Below are positions 8,561-16,658 of a stretch of DNA of 64,000 bases, one piece after another (positions within the stretch are counted from its first letter, which is position 1; each line of letters opens with the position of its first letter). Under the pieces are notes generated by a model. It searched no databases, was not told the DNA's origin, and was given only the letters and a program-made list of their open reading frames with translations. Source of the DNA: Frigoribacterium sp. PhB160 (lineage in GTDB: Bacteria > Actinomycetota > Actinomycetes > Actinomycetales > Microbacteriaceae); assembly GCF_003751785.1 (NCBI RefSeq), contig NZ_RKIE01000001.1, positions 721,564 to 785,563 of the forward strand, in the 5' to 3' direction. Position numbers and translations under genes: made by a program.

Positions 8561-9661
8561 TCAGCGGCCGGTGTCGTCCTCGGCGTCGGCGATCGCGTCG
8601 GAGTCTCCCGCGTCGCCCTCGTCGTCGCGGTGCGCGCGCCGGAACGCGGACTCCATCGCCTCGGCGTGGTCGGTCTTCGCCGCGGCCAGCGCCTCGTCGT
8701 CGCCGCGGAGGATGGCCGCCCCCTCGCGGAGCGTCGCCCCGAGGGCCGCGGCGCTGTCGGCGAGCGTCGGGTCGAAGTCGTCGCGCTCGTTGCCGTTGCC
8801 GGCGTCACCGTAGCGGTGCACGACGGGGGTGCCGCCCGCCGGGTCGAGCGGCTGCTCGGCGTGCTCGACGCAGAGGCGGGCGACCTCCTCGGCGTGGGCG
8901 TGCATGACGGAGTGGGCGGCGCCCGGCATCTCCCAGAGGCGGGACGCGGGCAGGAGCCGGCCCACCCGCTCGACCCACGAGCGCGGGGCCACGGCGTCGT
9001 GCTCGCCGCGGATGACGAGGGTGTCGGCCTGCACGTGGGGGAGGGCGTCCTCGATGCGGTACGTCATCATCTTCGGCAGCACCTGCACGAACCAGTGGAC
9101 GCCGCAGATCAGGTACGCCCGCACGGCGAGCACCTTGACGCGCCCGGGCTCGTGCCAGGCGGCGCGGAGGAACCGGCTGCCGGCCCGCCAGACGCTCCGC
9201 AGCGTCGGGTCGACGACGGGCCCGATGAGCACGAGCGTCGAGATGTCGGGTCGACGGGCGGCGAGGTCGGTGACGATCTGCGTGCCCATCGAGTGGCCGA
9301 CGACGACGGGGTCGACGAGGCCGAGGTCGTCGATGACCGCGGCCACCAGGTCGGCGAACTGCCGGATCTCGAGCGCCGACCCCGGGTGCGGCACGCCGGC
9401 GAAGCCGGGCAGGTCGAGGGCGTGCACCGGGCCGAACTCGTTGAGGTTCGGGGCCAGGCGCTCGAAGTAGTCGGACGAGACGCCGATGCCCGGCACGAGC
9501 ACGAACGGGCGCTCGCCGGTCGTGCCGATGGTCGAGACGCGCACGTACAGGTCGCCGCGGTGCACCCGCTGCACGGCGACCCGGGTCGACGACTCGTCGC
9601 GGCCGCGACGCGGGGCCGAGCTGCGCCTCCTCGTGCTGCGGTCGTCGGTGCTCCGAGCCAC
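8561..9661 (-). CDS. Alpha/beta hydrolase
   Basis: A 366-residue hydrolase. After a basic 30-residue start it shows the fold's typical strands (FVLVPGIG), the nucleophile elbow GHSMG with Ser124, a later acid strand (LVIRGEHDAVAP) and the catalytic His in MPGAAHSVMH. An acidic, Asp/Glu/Ala-rich tail of about 70 residues ends the protein. The GTG start at 9661 lies 2 nt after the stop of the VOC gene, so the two are co-transcribed. The substrate cannot be told; esterase or lipase-like activity is the default. Confidence 0.85.
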   Translation of the reverse strand: MARSTDDRSTRRRSSAPRRGRDESSTRVAVQRVHRGDLYVRVSTIGTTGERPFVLVPGIGVSSDYFERLAPNLNEFGPVHALDLPGFAGVPHPGSALEIRQFADLVAAVIDDLGLVDPVVVGHSMGTQIVTDLAARRPDISTLVLIGPVVDPTLRSVWRAGSRFLRAAWHEPGRVKVLAVRAYLICGVHWFVQVLPKMMTYRIEDALPHVQADTLVIRGEHDAVAPRSWVERVGRLLPASRLWEMPGAAHSVMHAHAEEVARLCVEHAEQPLDPAGGTPVVHRYGDAGNGNERDDFDPTLADSAAALGATLREGAAILRGDDEALAAAKTDHAEAMESAFRRAHRDDEGDAGDSDAIADAEDDTGR

Positions 9662-9663
9662 GG

Positions 9664-10011
9664 TCAGCCGGCCAGCGTGTAGAGGCTGAGCAGGTTGCCG
9701 TCGGGGTCGGGGAAGTCGACCACGTCGATCACCCCGGGCACGTGGACGACCTCGGGCACGGCGACGCCGAGGTCGACGAGGCGCTCGCGCTCGGCCCGCA
9801 CGTCGTCGACGCCGAGGCGGAGCACGGCCGTGGCCGAGCCGGTGGGCAGCTCTTCGCCGAGCTGCAGCCAGCAGCCGCCGAGGTCGTACTCGACGATGCC
9901 CTCGACGGGCTCGGCCTCGGGCGAGTCGATCTCGAGCACCGACTCGTACCAGCAGCGGGCCGCCACGAGGTCGCTCACCGAGAGCCCGACGGTCACGCTG
10001 CTGATCTGCAT
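9664..10011 (-). CDS. VOC-superfamily (glyoxalase-like) protein
   Basis: A 115-residue single-domain vicinal-oxygen-chelate protein: SVTVGLSVSDLVAARCWYESVL at the start, a central GCWLQL strand and the C-terminal VVDFPDPDGNLLSLYTL. The usual metal ligands of glyoxalase I are not clearly conserved, so it may be a binding protein rather than an enzyme. It forms an operon with the hydrolase downstream, 2 nt away. Confidence 0.8.
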   Translation of the reverse strand: MQISSVTVGLSVSDLVAARCWYESVLEIDSPEAEPVEGIVEYDLGGCWLQLGEELPTGSATAVLRLGVDDVRAERERLVDLGVAVPEVVHVPGVIDVVDFPDPDGNLLSLYTLAG

Positions 10012-10074
10012 CGTCCGAGTGTGGCAGGCCCGGAGGCGGCTCGTCCCGCTGCCACGCCCGGCCGGGCCCCGTCG

Positions 10075-11361
10075 CTAGTCGGTCGGCGCCAGGAAGGCCG
10101 CCGCCGCGCGAGCCAGGTACGCCGGGTCGTCGACGCCGCAGAGCTCGCGCGCCGAGTGCATGCTCAGCAGCGGGATGCCGACGTCGACCGTCCGGATGCC
10201 GAGCCGCGTGGCGGTGATCGGGCCGATCGTCGAGCCGCACGGCACCGCGTTGTTCGAGACGAACTCCTGGTACGGGACGTCGGCCTGGGCGCAGGCACGC
10301 GCCCACTCGGCCGCCCCGGGCCCGTCGGTCGCGTAGCGCTGCTTGGCGTTGATCTTGAGCAGCGGGCCGCGGTTCACGACCGGCTGGTTCACCGGGTCGT
10401 GCCGCTCGGGGTAGTTCGGGTGCACGGCGTGGCCGGCGTCGGCCGAGAGGCACCACGAGCCGGCGATCGCGCGGATGCGCTCTGTCTCGCCGCCGCCGAG
10501 GCCCGCCGTCACGCGGGTCACGACGTCGGCGAGCATCGGGCCGGCCGCGCCGGACGGGGTCTCGGAGCCCACCTCTTCGTGGTCGAACGCGGCGAAGACG
10601 GCGACGTGGTCGAGGGCGGTGCCCGAGGCGGCGACGTCGAGCAGCGCCGTCAGTCCCGCGTGCGTCGACGACAGGTTGTCCATGCGCCCGGCCGCGAACA
10701 GGTCGCCGTCGAATCCGATCACCGCGGGAGGCGCGGTGTCGGCCACCGAGACGTCGTACCCGGCCACGTCGTCGGCCGCGATCCCGGCGAGGGCCGCGAG
10801 CCGGGCGAGCACGTCGGCCCCCTCGACGGGCCCGACCCCGACGACGGGGTGGAGGTGCCGCTGCGGGTCGAGGACGAGCCCCTCGCCGTTCACGGCCCGG
10901 TCGAGGTGGATCGCCAGCTGAGGGAAGCGCAGCACCGGGCCGGTGCGGACGAGGTGCACCGCGCCTCCGCGCGTGACGAGGCGACCGGCGAACTCGAGGT
11001 CGCGGTCGAGCCAGGAGTTGAGGAGGGGCCCGCCGTAGACCTCGACGCCGGCCTGCAGCCAGCCTCGCGAGCCGGTGGTCGGCTTCGGCTTGAGCTTGAA
11101 GCCGGGGGAGTCGGTGTGTGCGCCGACGATGCGGTACGGGGTCGTCGGGCCTGCGCCCTCGGGCTGGATCCAGGCGATCACGGCGCCGTCGCGGACGACG
11201 TAGCGGCGACCCGGGCCGGTCGGCCACGCCTCGGTCTCGACCAGGCGCTCGAACCCGGCGTCGTCGAGGCGCCGGGCGGCCTCGGCCGCGGCGTGGAACG
11301 AAGAGGGGGAGGCCGAGATGAACGAGGCGAAGTCGTCGAGGTGTGCGCGCGAGGAGGTCAT
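10075..11361 (-). CDS. apeB: M18-family aminopeptidase
   Basis: A 428-residue zinc aminopeptidase of the aspartyl-aminopeptidase family (M18). Metal-ligand motifs appear in order: AHTDSPGFKLKP (His82), GRMDNLSS (bridging Asp), DHEEVGSET (catalytic and ligand Glu), and a His near MHSAREL at the end. It removes N-terminal residues from peptides in the cytoplasm. Two ATGs are possible, 11373 and 11361; I use 11361 because MTSS fits family starts, but neither has a clear ribosome site. It appears to be a single-gene unit. Confidence 0.88.
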   Translation of the reverse strand: MTSSRAHLDDFASFISASPSSFHAAAEAARRLDDAGFERLVETEAWPTGPGRRYVVRDGAVIAWIQPEGAGPTTPYRIVGAHTDSPGFKLKPKPTTGSRGWLQAGVEVYGGPLLNSWLDRDLEFAGRLVTRGGAVHLVRTGPVLRFPQLAIHLDRAVNGEGLVLDPQRHLHPVVGVGPVEGADVLARLAALAGIAADDVAGYDVSVADTAPPAVIGFDGDLFAAGRMDNLSSTHAGLTALLDVAASGTALDHVAVFAAFDHEEVGSETPSGAAGPMLADVVTRVTAGLGGGETERIRAIAGSWCLSADAGHAVHPNYPERHDPVNQPVVNRGPLLKINAKQRYATDGPGAAEWARACAQADVPYQEFVSNNAVPCGSTIGPITATRLGIRTVDVGIPLLSMHSARELCGVDDPAYLARAAAAFLAPTD

Positions 11362-11398
11362 CCCGACCAGCATGCCACCCGACCGGCGCGGCAGCCGG

Positions 11399-11788
11399 TC
11401 AGCGGCCGGAGCTGCCGTGCGAGCGGGCGCCGACCTCGGGGCCGGTCTCGCCGCGGGCCTGCTCCTCGTCGGCGGTCAGCGCCGCCGTGGGCTCGCCCGA
11501 GATGCCGGCCGGGTTGACGGCGACGTAGTCGTCCTCGCCGGACGTCGGGCCGCCGAGCGACCGGGTCACGTCGCCGTCGGGGCTCGCGTCTCCCGCTGCC
11601 GTGTCGTCGCCCGCGGCTGCTCCCTGGGTGTCGGTGGGGGCGTCGTCGCCGCGCTCGGCGGCCGTGCCCGTGCCGTCGGTGCGCGGGCCGTCGGCCTCGT
11701 GGGTCGCGAGGGCCGCGGCCTCGACGGCGTCCTCCGACACCGTGTTCGGCTCGGCGGGCGTCGCGCGGGGGTCGTGGGGCTCGGTCAC
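11399..11788 (-). CDS. Small disordered acidic protein
   Basis: A 129-residue protein made almost only of Asp, Glu, Gly, Ala, Thr, Pro and Ser, with no predicted fold, no Cys and no membrane segment. Its GTG start has CAGGAGC at good spacing, which is the best sign that it is real. Residues 83-96 (GPTSGEDDYVAVNP) are the least repetitive. No family is recognised; many Microbacteriaceae encode such short low-complexity proteins. Confidence 0.55.
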   Translation of the reverse strand: MTEPHDPRATPAEPNTVSEDAVEAAALATHEADGPRTDGTGTAAERGDDAPTDTQGAAAGDDTAAGDASPDGDVTRSLGGPTSGEDDYVAVNPAGISGEPTAALTADEEQARGETGPEVGARSHGSSGR

Positions 11789-11854
11789 GGGGTGCTCCTG
11801 TCGTCGGTGCGTCCGACGGTAGCCGCCCGGGGCCTGCCCGGCCCGCCGGCGGCG

Positions 11855-12802
11855 TCAGGCCGTGACGAGGGCGCCGGCCCAGAGCTGGAACAGGGCGTAC
11901 GCGCGGTGGGGGGCCCACGCCTCCCCGGCGGCCTCCGCCTCGCGCGCCGTGACGCCCCCGAGCACGCGCCGGAGGACGAGGTCGCCGCTCGGCCACGCGT
12001 CGCGGTCGCCGAGCGCGCGGATCGCCAGGTACTCGACGGTCCACGGGCCGATCCCGCGGACCGCGTGCAGCCGGCGGCGGATGTCGGCGTGGTCGCCCTC
12101 GGGGTCGACCACGAGCCCGTCGACCGCGGCGGCGGCGAGGGCGGAGACGGTGAGGCCCCGCGATCCGGTGACGCCGATCGCGGCTCGGAGCTCGGCGACG
12201 TCGGCCCCCGCGACGACCTCCGCCCGCGGGAACCGCGTGAGGCCGGTGCCGGGCACGGGCGTGCCGTAGGCGGCGACGAGCTTGCCGGTGAAGGTGCGGG
12301 CCGCCGCGAGCGAGACCTGCTGCCCGAGCACGGTGGTCACCGCCGTCTCGAAGCCGTCGGGGCTGCCGGTGAGGCGGATGCCGGGCCGGGCGCGGACGAG
12401 CGGCCCGAGCACGGGGTCGTCGCCGAGCGCGGCCTGCACGGCCTCGACGTCGGCGTCGAGGTCGAGCCACCGGCGGACGACTGCGGCCAGCCGGTCGCGG
12501 TCGTCGGGGTCCAGGTCGACCCCGTCGGCGGGGCGCACCTCGACGGCGACGGCCCCCTCGTCGAGCACGACGTCGACGCGGACGAGGCGCGGCGGGGCAT
12601 CCGCACCTGCGCCCGCGCCCGGGTCCGCGCCCGCGCCTCCGGTGCCGAGGTCGACGAGCCGGCCGTGGCGCCGCGCGGCGACGTCGGTCTGCTCGGCGAG
12701 CGGCGTGCTGTGGGCGGCGAGGATGCCGATCGCGTGCGCCACGTCGTACGGGCCGTCCACGGGGAGGACGAACCGGTCGGCGGCGCGCTCGGGACCGCTC
12801 AC
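11855..12802 (-). CDS. alkA: DNA-3-methyladenine glycosylase II (AlkA, HhH-GPD)
   Basis: A 315-residue base-excision glycosylase that removes alkylated bases (3-methyladenine, 7-methylguanine and others). An AlkA-N-like domain (1-135, with a Gly/Ala/Asp-rich insert at 54-70) precedes the HhH-GPD domain: VTTVLGQQVS, the helix-hairpin-helix VRGIGPWTVEYLA (248-260) and the catalytic Asp274 in WPSGDLVLRR. The GTG start overlaps the tag stop by 4 nt (GTGA). It is the last gene of the sigma-ogt-tag-alkA operon. Confidence 0.9.
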   Translation of the reverse strand: MSGPERAADRFVLPVDGPYDVAHAIGILAAHSTPLAEQTDVAARRHGRLVDLGTGGAGADPGAGAGADAPPRLVRVDVVLDEGAVAVEVRPADGVDLDPDDRDRLAAVVRRWLDLDADVEAVQAALGDDPVLGPLVRARPGIRLTGSPDGFETAVTTVLGQQVSLAAARTFTGKLVAAYGTPVPGTGLTRFPRAEVVAGADVAELRAAIGVTGSRGLTVSALAAAAVDGLVVDPEGDHADIRRRLHAVRGIGPWTVEYLAIRALGDRDAWPSGDLVLRRVLGGVTAREAEAAGEAWAPHRAYALFQLWAGALVTA

Positions 12803-13389
12803 GCCCACACGCCCGACGACCCGCGTCGGTGGCTGTCGAGCAGGTGGGTGTCGACGATGCCGACGGCCTCCATGAGGGCGTGCATGGTGGTCGGGCCGAC
12901 GAAGCGGAACCCCTCGGCCTTGAGGCGCCGCGACAGCGCGACGCTCTCGGGCGACGTCGTCGGGACCTCGGCCATGGTCGTCGGTCTCGGCGTCTCGGCC
13001 GGGCGGGAGGCCCAGACCAGCTCGACCAGGCCGCCGCGCGCCCGGAGGTCGACCGTGGCGCGCGCGTTCGCGATCGTCGCGTCGATCTTCAGCCGGTTCC
13101 GGACGATGCCGGCGTCGGCCAGCAGCCGGGCACGGTCGTCGTCGTCGAACGCGGCGACGACGTCGGGGTCGAACCCCGCGAACGCCTCGCGGAACGCCGG
13201 GCGCTTGCGGAGGATCGTCGCCCACGACAGCCCCGACTGGAAGGCCTCGAGGCTGAGCCGCTCGAACAGCCCGCGCTCGTCGCGCACCGGCAGGCCCCAC
13301 TCGGTGTCGTAGTAGTCGCGCAGCATCGGGTCGACGCTCGCCCAGGCCGGGCGGGCGAGGCCGTCGGGTCCGACGACGACGTCGCTCAC
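12799..13389 (-). CDS. tag: DNA-3-methyladenine glycosylase I (Tag), zinc-ligand residues altered
   Basis: A 196-residue Tag-family glycosylase for 3-methyladenine. The core YDTEWGLPV, LSLEAFQSGLSWATIL and GFRFVGPTTMHALMEAVG segments are conserved. The zinc clip of E. coli Tag (Cys4, His17, His175, Cys179) is mostly lost: the first Cys is replaced (ARPAWAS), His17 is Tyr (YYDTEWG) and the last Cys is Ser (HLLDS); only the His175 equivalent remains. The GTG start overlaps the ogt stop by 4 nt and the stop overlaps alkA by 4 nt, so translation is coupled. Confidence 0.9.
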   Translation of the reverse strand: MSDVVVGPDGLARPAWASVDPMLRDYYDTEWGLPVRDERGLFERLSLEAFQSGLSWATILRKRPAFREAFAGFDPDVVAAFDDDDRARLLADAGIVRNRLKIDATIANARATVDLRARGGLVELVWASRPAETPRPTTMAEVPTTSPESVALSRRLKAEGFRFVGPTTMHALMEAVGIVDTHLLDSHRRGSSGVWA

Positions 13390-14033
13390 GAGTGGGCCTC
13401 GAGGGCGATGAGGAGGGCCTTCGCCGCCTCGCCGCCGCGGTACCGACCGGCCGTGCCGTCGCTGCGCACCACGCGGTGGCAGGGCACGACGAGCGGCAGC
13501 GGGTTCGTCGCGCAGGCGGTGCCCACGGCCCGGACCGCCCGGGGGCTGCCGGCCGCGAGGGCGACCGCGCCGTAGCTGGCGGTCTCGCCGTAGGGGATCT
13601 CGCGGAGGTGCGTGAGCACCGTCCGCTGGAAGCCGGTCGAGAGGCGTCGGTCGAGCGTCACGTCGAAGGTGCGCCGGCGGCCGGCGAAGTACTCGTCGAG
13701 CTCGGCGGCCACGCGGTCGAGCCGCGCGGGGGCCCGCAGCACCCGGGGGCTCACGGCGACGGCGAGGCGGTCGAGCACGGCCTCGTGCCCCTCGACGTCG
13801 AAGGCGACCCGCACGAGCCCCGCCTCGGTGGCGGCGAGCAGCAGCGGGCCGACGGGCGAGTCGACCGTCCGCCAGGCGACGTCGAGCACGCCCTCGGCCT
13901 CGGCGCGGTCGGCGAGGCGCGATCGGAGGGCGTCGAGCGTGGCCGCCTCGGCGGCGGTCACGGCGACCGTCCCGCCCGCCTCGGGAACGGCCCCGCCCAC
14001 CTCGGGGCCGGCGCCGATCTCGGGGCCGGTCAC
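13386..14033 (-). CDS. ogt: Methylated-DNA-protein cysteine methyltransferase (Ogt/MGMT)
   Basis: A 215-residue suicide enzyme that takes methyl groups from O6-methylguanine. The first 50 residues are a Gly/Val/Pro/Ala-rich extension, then the RNase H-like N-domain, the helix-turn-helix (YGETASYGAVA) and the active PCHRV motif with Cys185. There is no Ada-type Cys4 phosphotriester domain and no AraC domain, so it cannot be an Ada regulator by itself. The GTG start at 14033 overlaps the sigma-factor stop (GTGA), and ogt overlaps tag in the same way. Confidence 0.92.
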   Translation of the reverse strand: MTGPEIGAGPEVGGAVPEAGGTVAVTAAEAATLDALRSRLADRAEAEGVLDVAWRTVDSPVGPLLLAATEAGLVRVAFDVEGHEAVLDRLAVAVSPRVLRAPARLDRVAAELDEYFAGRRRTFDVTLDRRLSTGFQRTVLTHLREIPYGETASYGAVALAAGSPRAVRAVGTACATNPLPLVVPCHRVVRSDGTAGRYRGGEAAKALLIALEAHS

Positions 14034-14515
14034 GAGGTCAGCCTCGTCCGCAGCGCGGCGATCCCGTCCGACGACGCGCGGCGCACCGCGGCGCTGCTGC
14101 GTCCCGTGGCGGCGGCGACCTCGTCGTGGCTCAGGCCCTCGAGGTGGTGCGCGACGACGGCCGCCCGCTGGCGGTCGGGCAGGGCCCGCACCGCCGTCAG
14201 CAGCTCGTCGTCGCGGGCGAGCACCTCGTCGAAGGACGGGCCGGCGGGCGGCTCGGGGAGGACCTCGACGGGCACGGCGCGACGTCGGTCGCCCCGCACC
14301 ACGTCGACGGCCTTGCGTCGGGCGACGGTCACGAGCCACGCCTCCAGGTCGGTGTCGGGGTCGAGCGAGGGCCAGGCCAGGAGGGCCGAGAGGAAGGTCT
14401 CCGACCAGGCGTCGTCGGCGTCGGCCGGGCGGAGGATCGACCGGCAGACGCGGAGCACGGTGGCCCCGTGCCGGTCGACGACCCGGTCGAAGGGCATCTT
14501 CGCTCCTGGGCCCAC
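14030..14515 (-). CDS. ECF-type sigma factor heading an alkylation-repair operon
   Basis: A 161-residue sigma-70 family protein with regions 2 and 4 only. Region 2 runs FDRVVDRHGATVLRVCRS ... WLVTVARRKAVDVVR; region 4 is ALPDRQRAAVVAHHLEGLS ... SAAVRRASSDGIAALR. GAGGAGG lies 5 nt before the GTG at 14515; an ATG at 14497 with CAGGAGC is the alternative. No anti-sigma gene adjoins. It overlaps ogt by 4 nt, so sigma factor and repair enzymes are made together, pointing to control of the alkylation response (inference). A GAGGTCG...CGACCTC inverted repeat lies about 80 nt upstream. Confidence 0.85.
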   Translation of the reverse strand: MGPGAKMPFDRVVDRHGATVLRVCRSILRPADADDAWSETFLSALLAWPSLDPDTDLEAWLVTVARRKAVDVVRGDRRRAVPVEVLPEPPAGPSFDEVLARDDELLTAVRALPDRQRAAVVAHHLEGLSHDEVAAATGRSSAAVRRASSDGIAALRTRLTS

Positions 14516-14750
14516 GCTGTCCTCCTCACCTCGGCCGGTGCCGGTCATCCTGTAGACGCCCGCCGGGCCCCGGATGTGAGGTCGAGCCTGCGATCCGACC
14601 TCGCGACCTCGGGCCGCTCGGACGAGCGGGTGTCCGGTCCCGGCCGGGCTGGTAGATTCGAGGTGCATCCTCCCATGGATGCCACCGGCTCGGTCCGGGG
14701 TCTCCACGCTGTCGGGTGCGTGCGAGCACCCGGGCCGGGCCTTCTCCCGC

Positions 14751-14773
14751 CGGGCCCTCTCCCGCAGGGCCCG
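14751..14773 (-). terminator. Hairpin terminator after the acylphosphatase gene
   Basis: A perfect 8-bp stem (CGGGCCCT with AGGGCCCG, 7-nt loop) lies 15 nt past the acylphosphatase stop. The remaining gap up to the sigma gene (14516-14750) holds a second small hairpin at 14716-14731 and no gene that I can support. Confidence 0.55.
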
Positions 14774-14788
14774 TGTCGGCCCCGGCGC

Positions 14789-15067
14789 TCAGTGCCGGGT
14801 CTCGAACCCCGCCTCGCCCGTGGGCACGAGCTGCTCCACGTCGACCGAGTCGACGTGCGCGCCGTCGGGCCCGACCCGGAGCCACGCGAGCAGGGCCTCG
14901 ACCTCGTCGGGGGTGCCCTCCGCCTCGACCTCGACCCCGCCGTCGGCGAGGTTCCGCACCGAGCCGGCGACGCCGAGTCGATCGGCCTCGCCCTCGGTCG
15001 AGAACCGGAACCCCACGCCCTGCACCCGCCCGCGCACGAGGGCGCGCCGCCTGATCACGTCGTCCAT
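14789..15067 (-). CDS. acyP: Acylphosphatase
   Basis: A 92-residue acylphosphatase, which hydrolyses acyl phosphates. The signature RGRVQGVGFRFSTEGEADRL holds the catalytic Arg, and GSVRNLADGGVEVEAEG holds the catalytic Asn. Length is typical. TACGGT sits 7 nt before the ATG, so the message is probably leaderless. Confidence 0.92.
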   Translation of the reverse strand: MDDVIRRRALVRGRVQGVGFRFSTEGEADRLGVAGSVRNLADGGVEVEAEGTPDEVEALLAWLRVGPDGAHVDSVDVEQLVPTGEAGFETRH

Positions 15068-15114
15068 GCGCCCGACCGTACCCGCGCCTCCCCGGCTCCG
15101 GTGCGGGCGTGCCG

Positions 15115-15172
15115 CACCCCCGGAGCCGCGCTGCACCGTCAGGACTCAGGGTGCAGCGCCGGATCGGGGGTG
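15115..15172 (-). repeat. Long hairpin repeat, copy 1 (after the alcohol dehydrogenase gene)
   Basis: An inverted repeat with outer arms CACCCCCGG/CGGGGGTG and inner arms GCGCTGCACC/GGTGCAGCGC around the loop GTCAGGACTCA. A second copy in the same orientation lies at 16571-16640, so the pair flanks the alcohol dehydrogenase gene. It probably also acts as a terminator. Confidence 0.75.
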
Positions 15173-15228
15173 CAACGCGCGCGCGGGAGGCGCGGTGTCC
15201 GGACCCTGCGCCTCCTCCTGGCCTCGCC

Positions 15229-16440
15229 TCAGGCGCCGGTGGTGAGCTCCACCTTCAGCCAGCCCGCCTCGCGGCGATCGAAGGCCTCGTAGGCGGCGAT
15301 CGCGTCGCCGAGCGGCTCCTGCTCGGTGATGAGCGCCGTCGGGTCGAACAGCCCCGCGGCGACGCGCTCGATGAGCGGCGGCGTCACCGAGTGGTGGTCG
15401 CAGTTGCCCATGCGGATCGTGAGGTTCTTGAGCATGGCGGCGCCGATCGGGTACGTCTCGACGGTGGGCGAGTAGACGCCGATGATGCCGATGCGGCCGT
15501 ACTTCGCGACCATCTCGACGGCCCAGCGAGCGGCCTGCGAGGGGGCGTCGCCGGGCACCCACAGGTCGTCCTGCGGCGCCGCGTCAGGCGCCACCTGCTC
15601 GACCTCGGCCTCGAAGCCGGCCTTCTCGTCGTCGTCCGGCGCGGCCGGTCCGTGCGCGGCGTGCTCGGCGTCGACACCGACCGCGTCGATGACGGCGTCG
15701 ACCCCGACGCCGCCGGTGAGCCGCTTCACGACCTCGACCGGGTCCTCGGCATTGAAGTCGACGACCTCGGCGTTCTGGGCGAGGGCGGCCGCGAGGCGGT
15801 CCTCGTGGCCGTCGATCGCGATGACGCGCGAGGCGCCCTGCTGGAAGGCCGACGCGATCGCGAACTGGCCGACGACGCCGGCGCCCAGGACGGCGACGAC
15901 GTCGCCTCGACGGACGCCGGCGAGCTCGGCGCCGAACCAGCCGGTGGGGTAGATGTCGCTGAGCAGGATCGCCTGGTCGTCGCTGACCGTGTCGGGCAGC
16001 GGGTGGAGCGTGTTGCGGGCCCAGGGCACGCGGACCAGCTCGGCCTGCAGCCCGTCGATCGGGCCGGTCGAGGCGGGACCGCCGAAGAACGCGGTGCCGG
16101 CGTCGGGGCCGTTCGCGTTCGCCTGGTCGCACTGGGCTGTCTGGCCCTGCCGGCAGTAGCGGCACTCGCCGCACGAGACCGTGCTGTTGACGACCACCCG
16201 GTCGCCGGGACTGAACCCGCGGACCGCCGAGCCGACCTCGGCGACGACGCCGACGGCCTCGTGGCCGAGGATCGTGCCCTCCTCCATCGGTGCCATCGTG
16301 CCTCGGACGAAGTGGAGGTCGGTGCCGCAGATCGCGCTGCGGGTGATGCGGACGATCGCGTCGTTCGGGTCCTGGATGGTGGGCTCGGCGACCTCGTCGA
16401 GACGGATGTCTCCGATGCCGTGCCAGACGACTGCCTTCAT
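15229..16440 (-). CDS. Zinc-dependent alcohol dehydrogenase (formaldehyde-dehydrogenase-like MDR)
   Basis: A 403-residue medium-chain dehydrogenase. The catalytic zinc site is CGTDLHF (Cys39, His44) and GHEAVG; the structural zinc site has the four Cys of CGECRYCRQGQTAQC; the NAD(P)-binding glycine motif is VLGAGVVGQFA. The IYPTGWFGAELAGV segment is typical of the glutathione-independent formaldehyde dehydrogenase-like branch. An insertion of about 40 residues after the NAD domain (HAAHGPAAPDDDEKAGFE) is also usual for that branch. AGGAGG lies before the ATG. The gene is alone on its strand between two hairpin repeats. Confidence 0.88.
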   Translation of the reverse strand: MKAVVWHGIGDIRLDEVAEPTIQDPNDAIVRITRSAICGTDLHFVRGTMAPMEEGTILGHEAVGVVAEVGSAVRGFSPGDRVVVNSTVSCGECRYCRQGQTAQCDQANANGPDAGTAFFGGPASTGPIDGLQAELVRVPWARNTLHPLPDTVSDDQAILLSDIYPTGWFGAELAGVRRGDVVAVLGAGVVGQFAIASAFQQGASRVIAIDGHEDRLAAALAQNAEVVDFNAEDPVEVVKRLTGGVGVDAVIDAVGVDAEHAAHGPAAPDDDEKAGFEAEVEQVAPDAAPQDDLWVPGDAPSQAARWAVEMVAKYGRIGIIGVYSPTVETYPIGAAMLKNLTIRMGNCDHHSVTPPLIERVAAGLFDPTALITEQEPLGDAIAAYEAFDRREAGWLKVELTTGA

Positions 16441-16570
16441 GGGTACCTCCTGCGGTGCCGGTCGGGGCGCCGACGGTGGCGCCGACGCACCGTGGACGGT
16501 AGGCCGAGCGGAGCGGTGGCTTCCCGCCGAGTCGGCTCCGCGTCCGGGGTACGCCGGGGTCTCGGAGAAC

Positions 16571-16640
16571 GCGCCGCACCCCCGGACCCGCGCTGCACCG
16601 TCAGGACTCGGGGTGCAGCGCCGGACCGGGGGTGCGGCGC
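16571..16640 (-). repeat. Long hairpin repeat, copy 2 (after the surface-protein gene)
   Basis: A 70-nt hairpin with the same loop (GTCAGGACTC) and inner arms as copy 1, extended by perfect outer arms GCGCCGCACCCCCGG/CCGGGGGTGCGGCGC. It lies 18 nt past the stop of the surface-protein gene, in terminator position. Confidence 0.75.
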
Positions 16641-16658
16641 GAGCGCGGGAGGCGCGGG

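Noticed and set aside
14652-14790. A possible leaderless plus-strand gene or small RNA behind TAGATT
   Set aside because: No start codon stands 6-8 nt after the box, the following frame is Pro/Gly-rich without pattern, and the region holds hairpins explained by the minus-strand acylphosphatase end.
14789-14815. A tRNA T-arm-like string GGGTCTCGAACCCC
   Set aside because: It lies inside the acylphosphatase coding sequence and there is no acceptor stem, D-arm or anticodon arm around it.
15115-16640. The dehydrogenase gene as a composite transposon between two repeats
   Set aside because: No transposase, no terminal target duplication and no change in base composition; the repeats are hairpins in terminator position.
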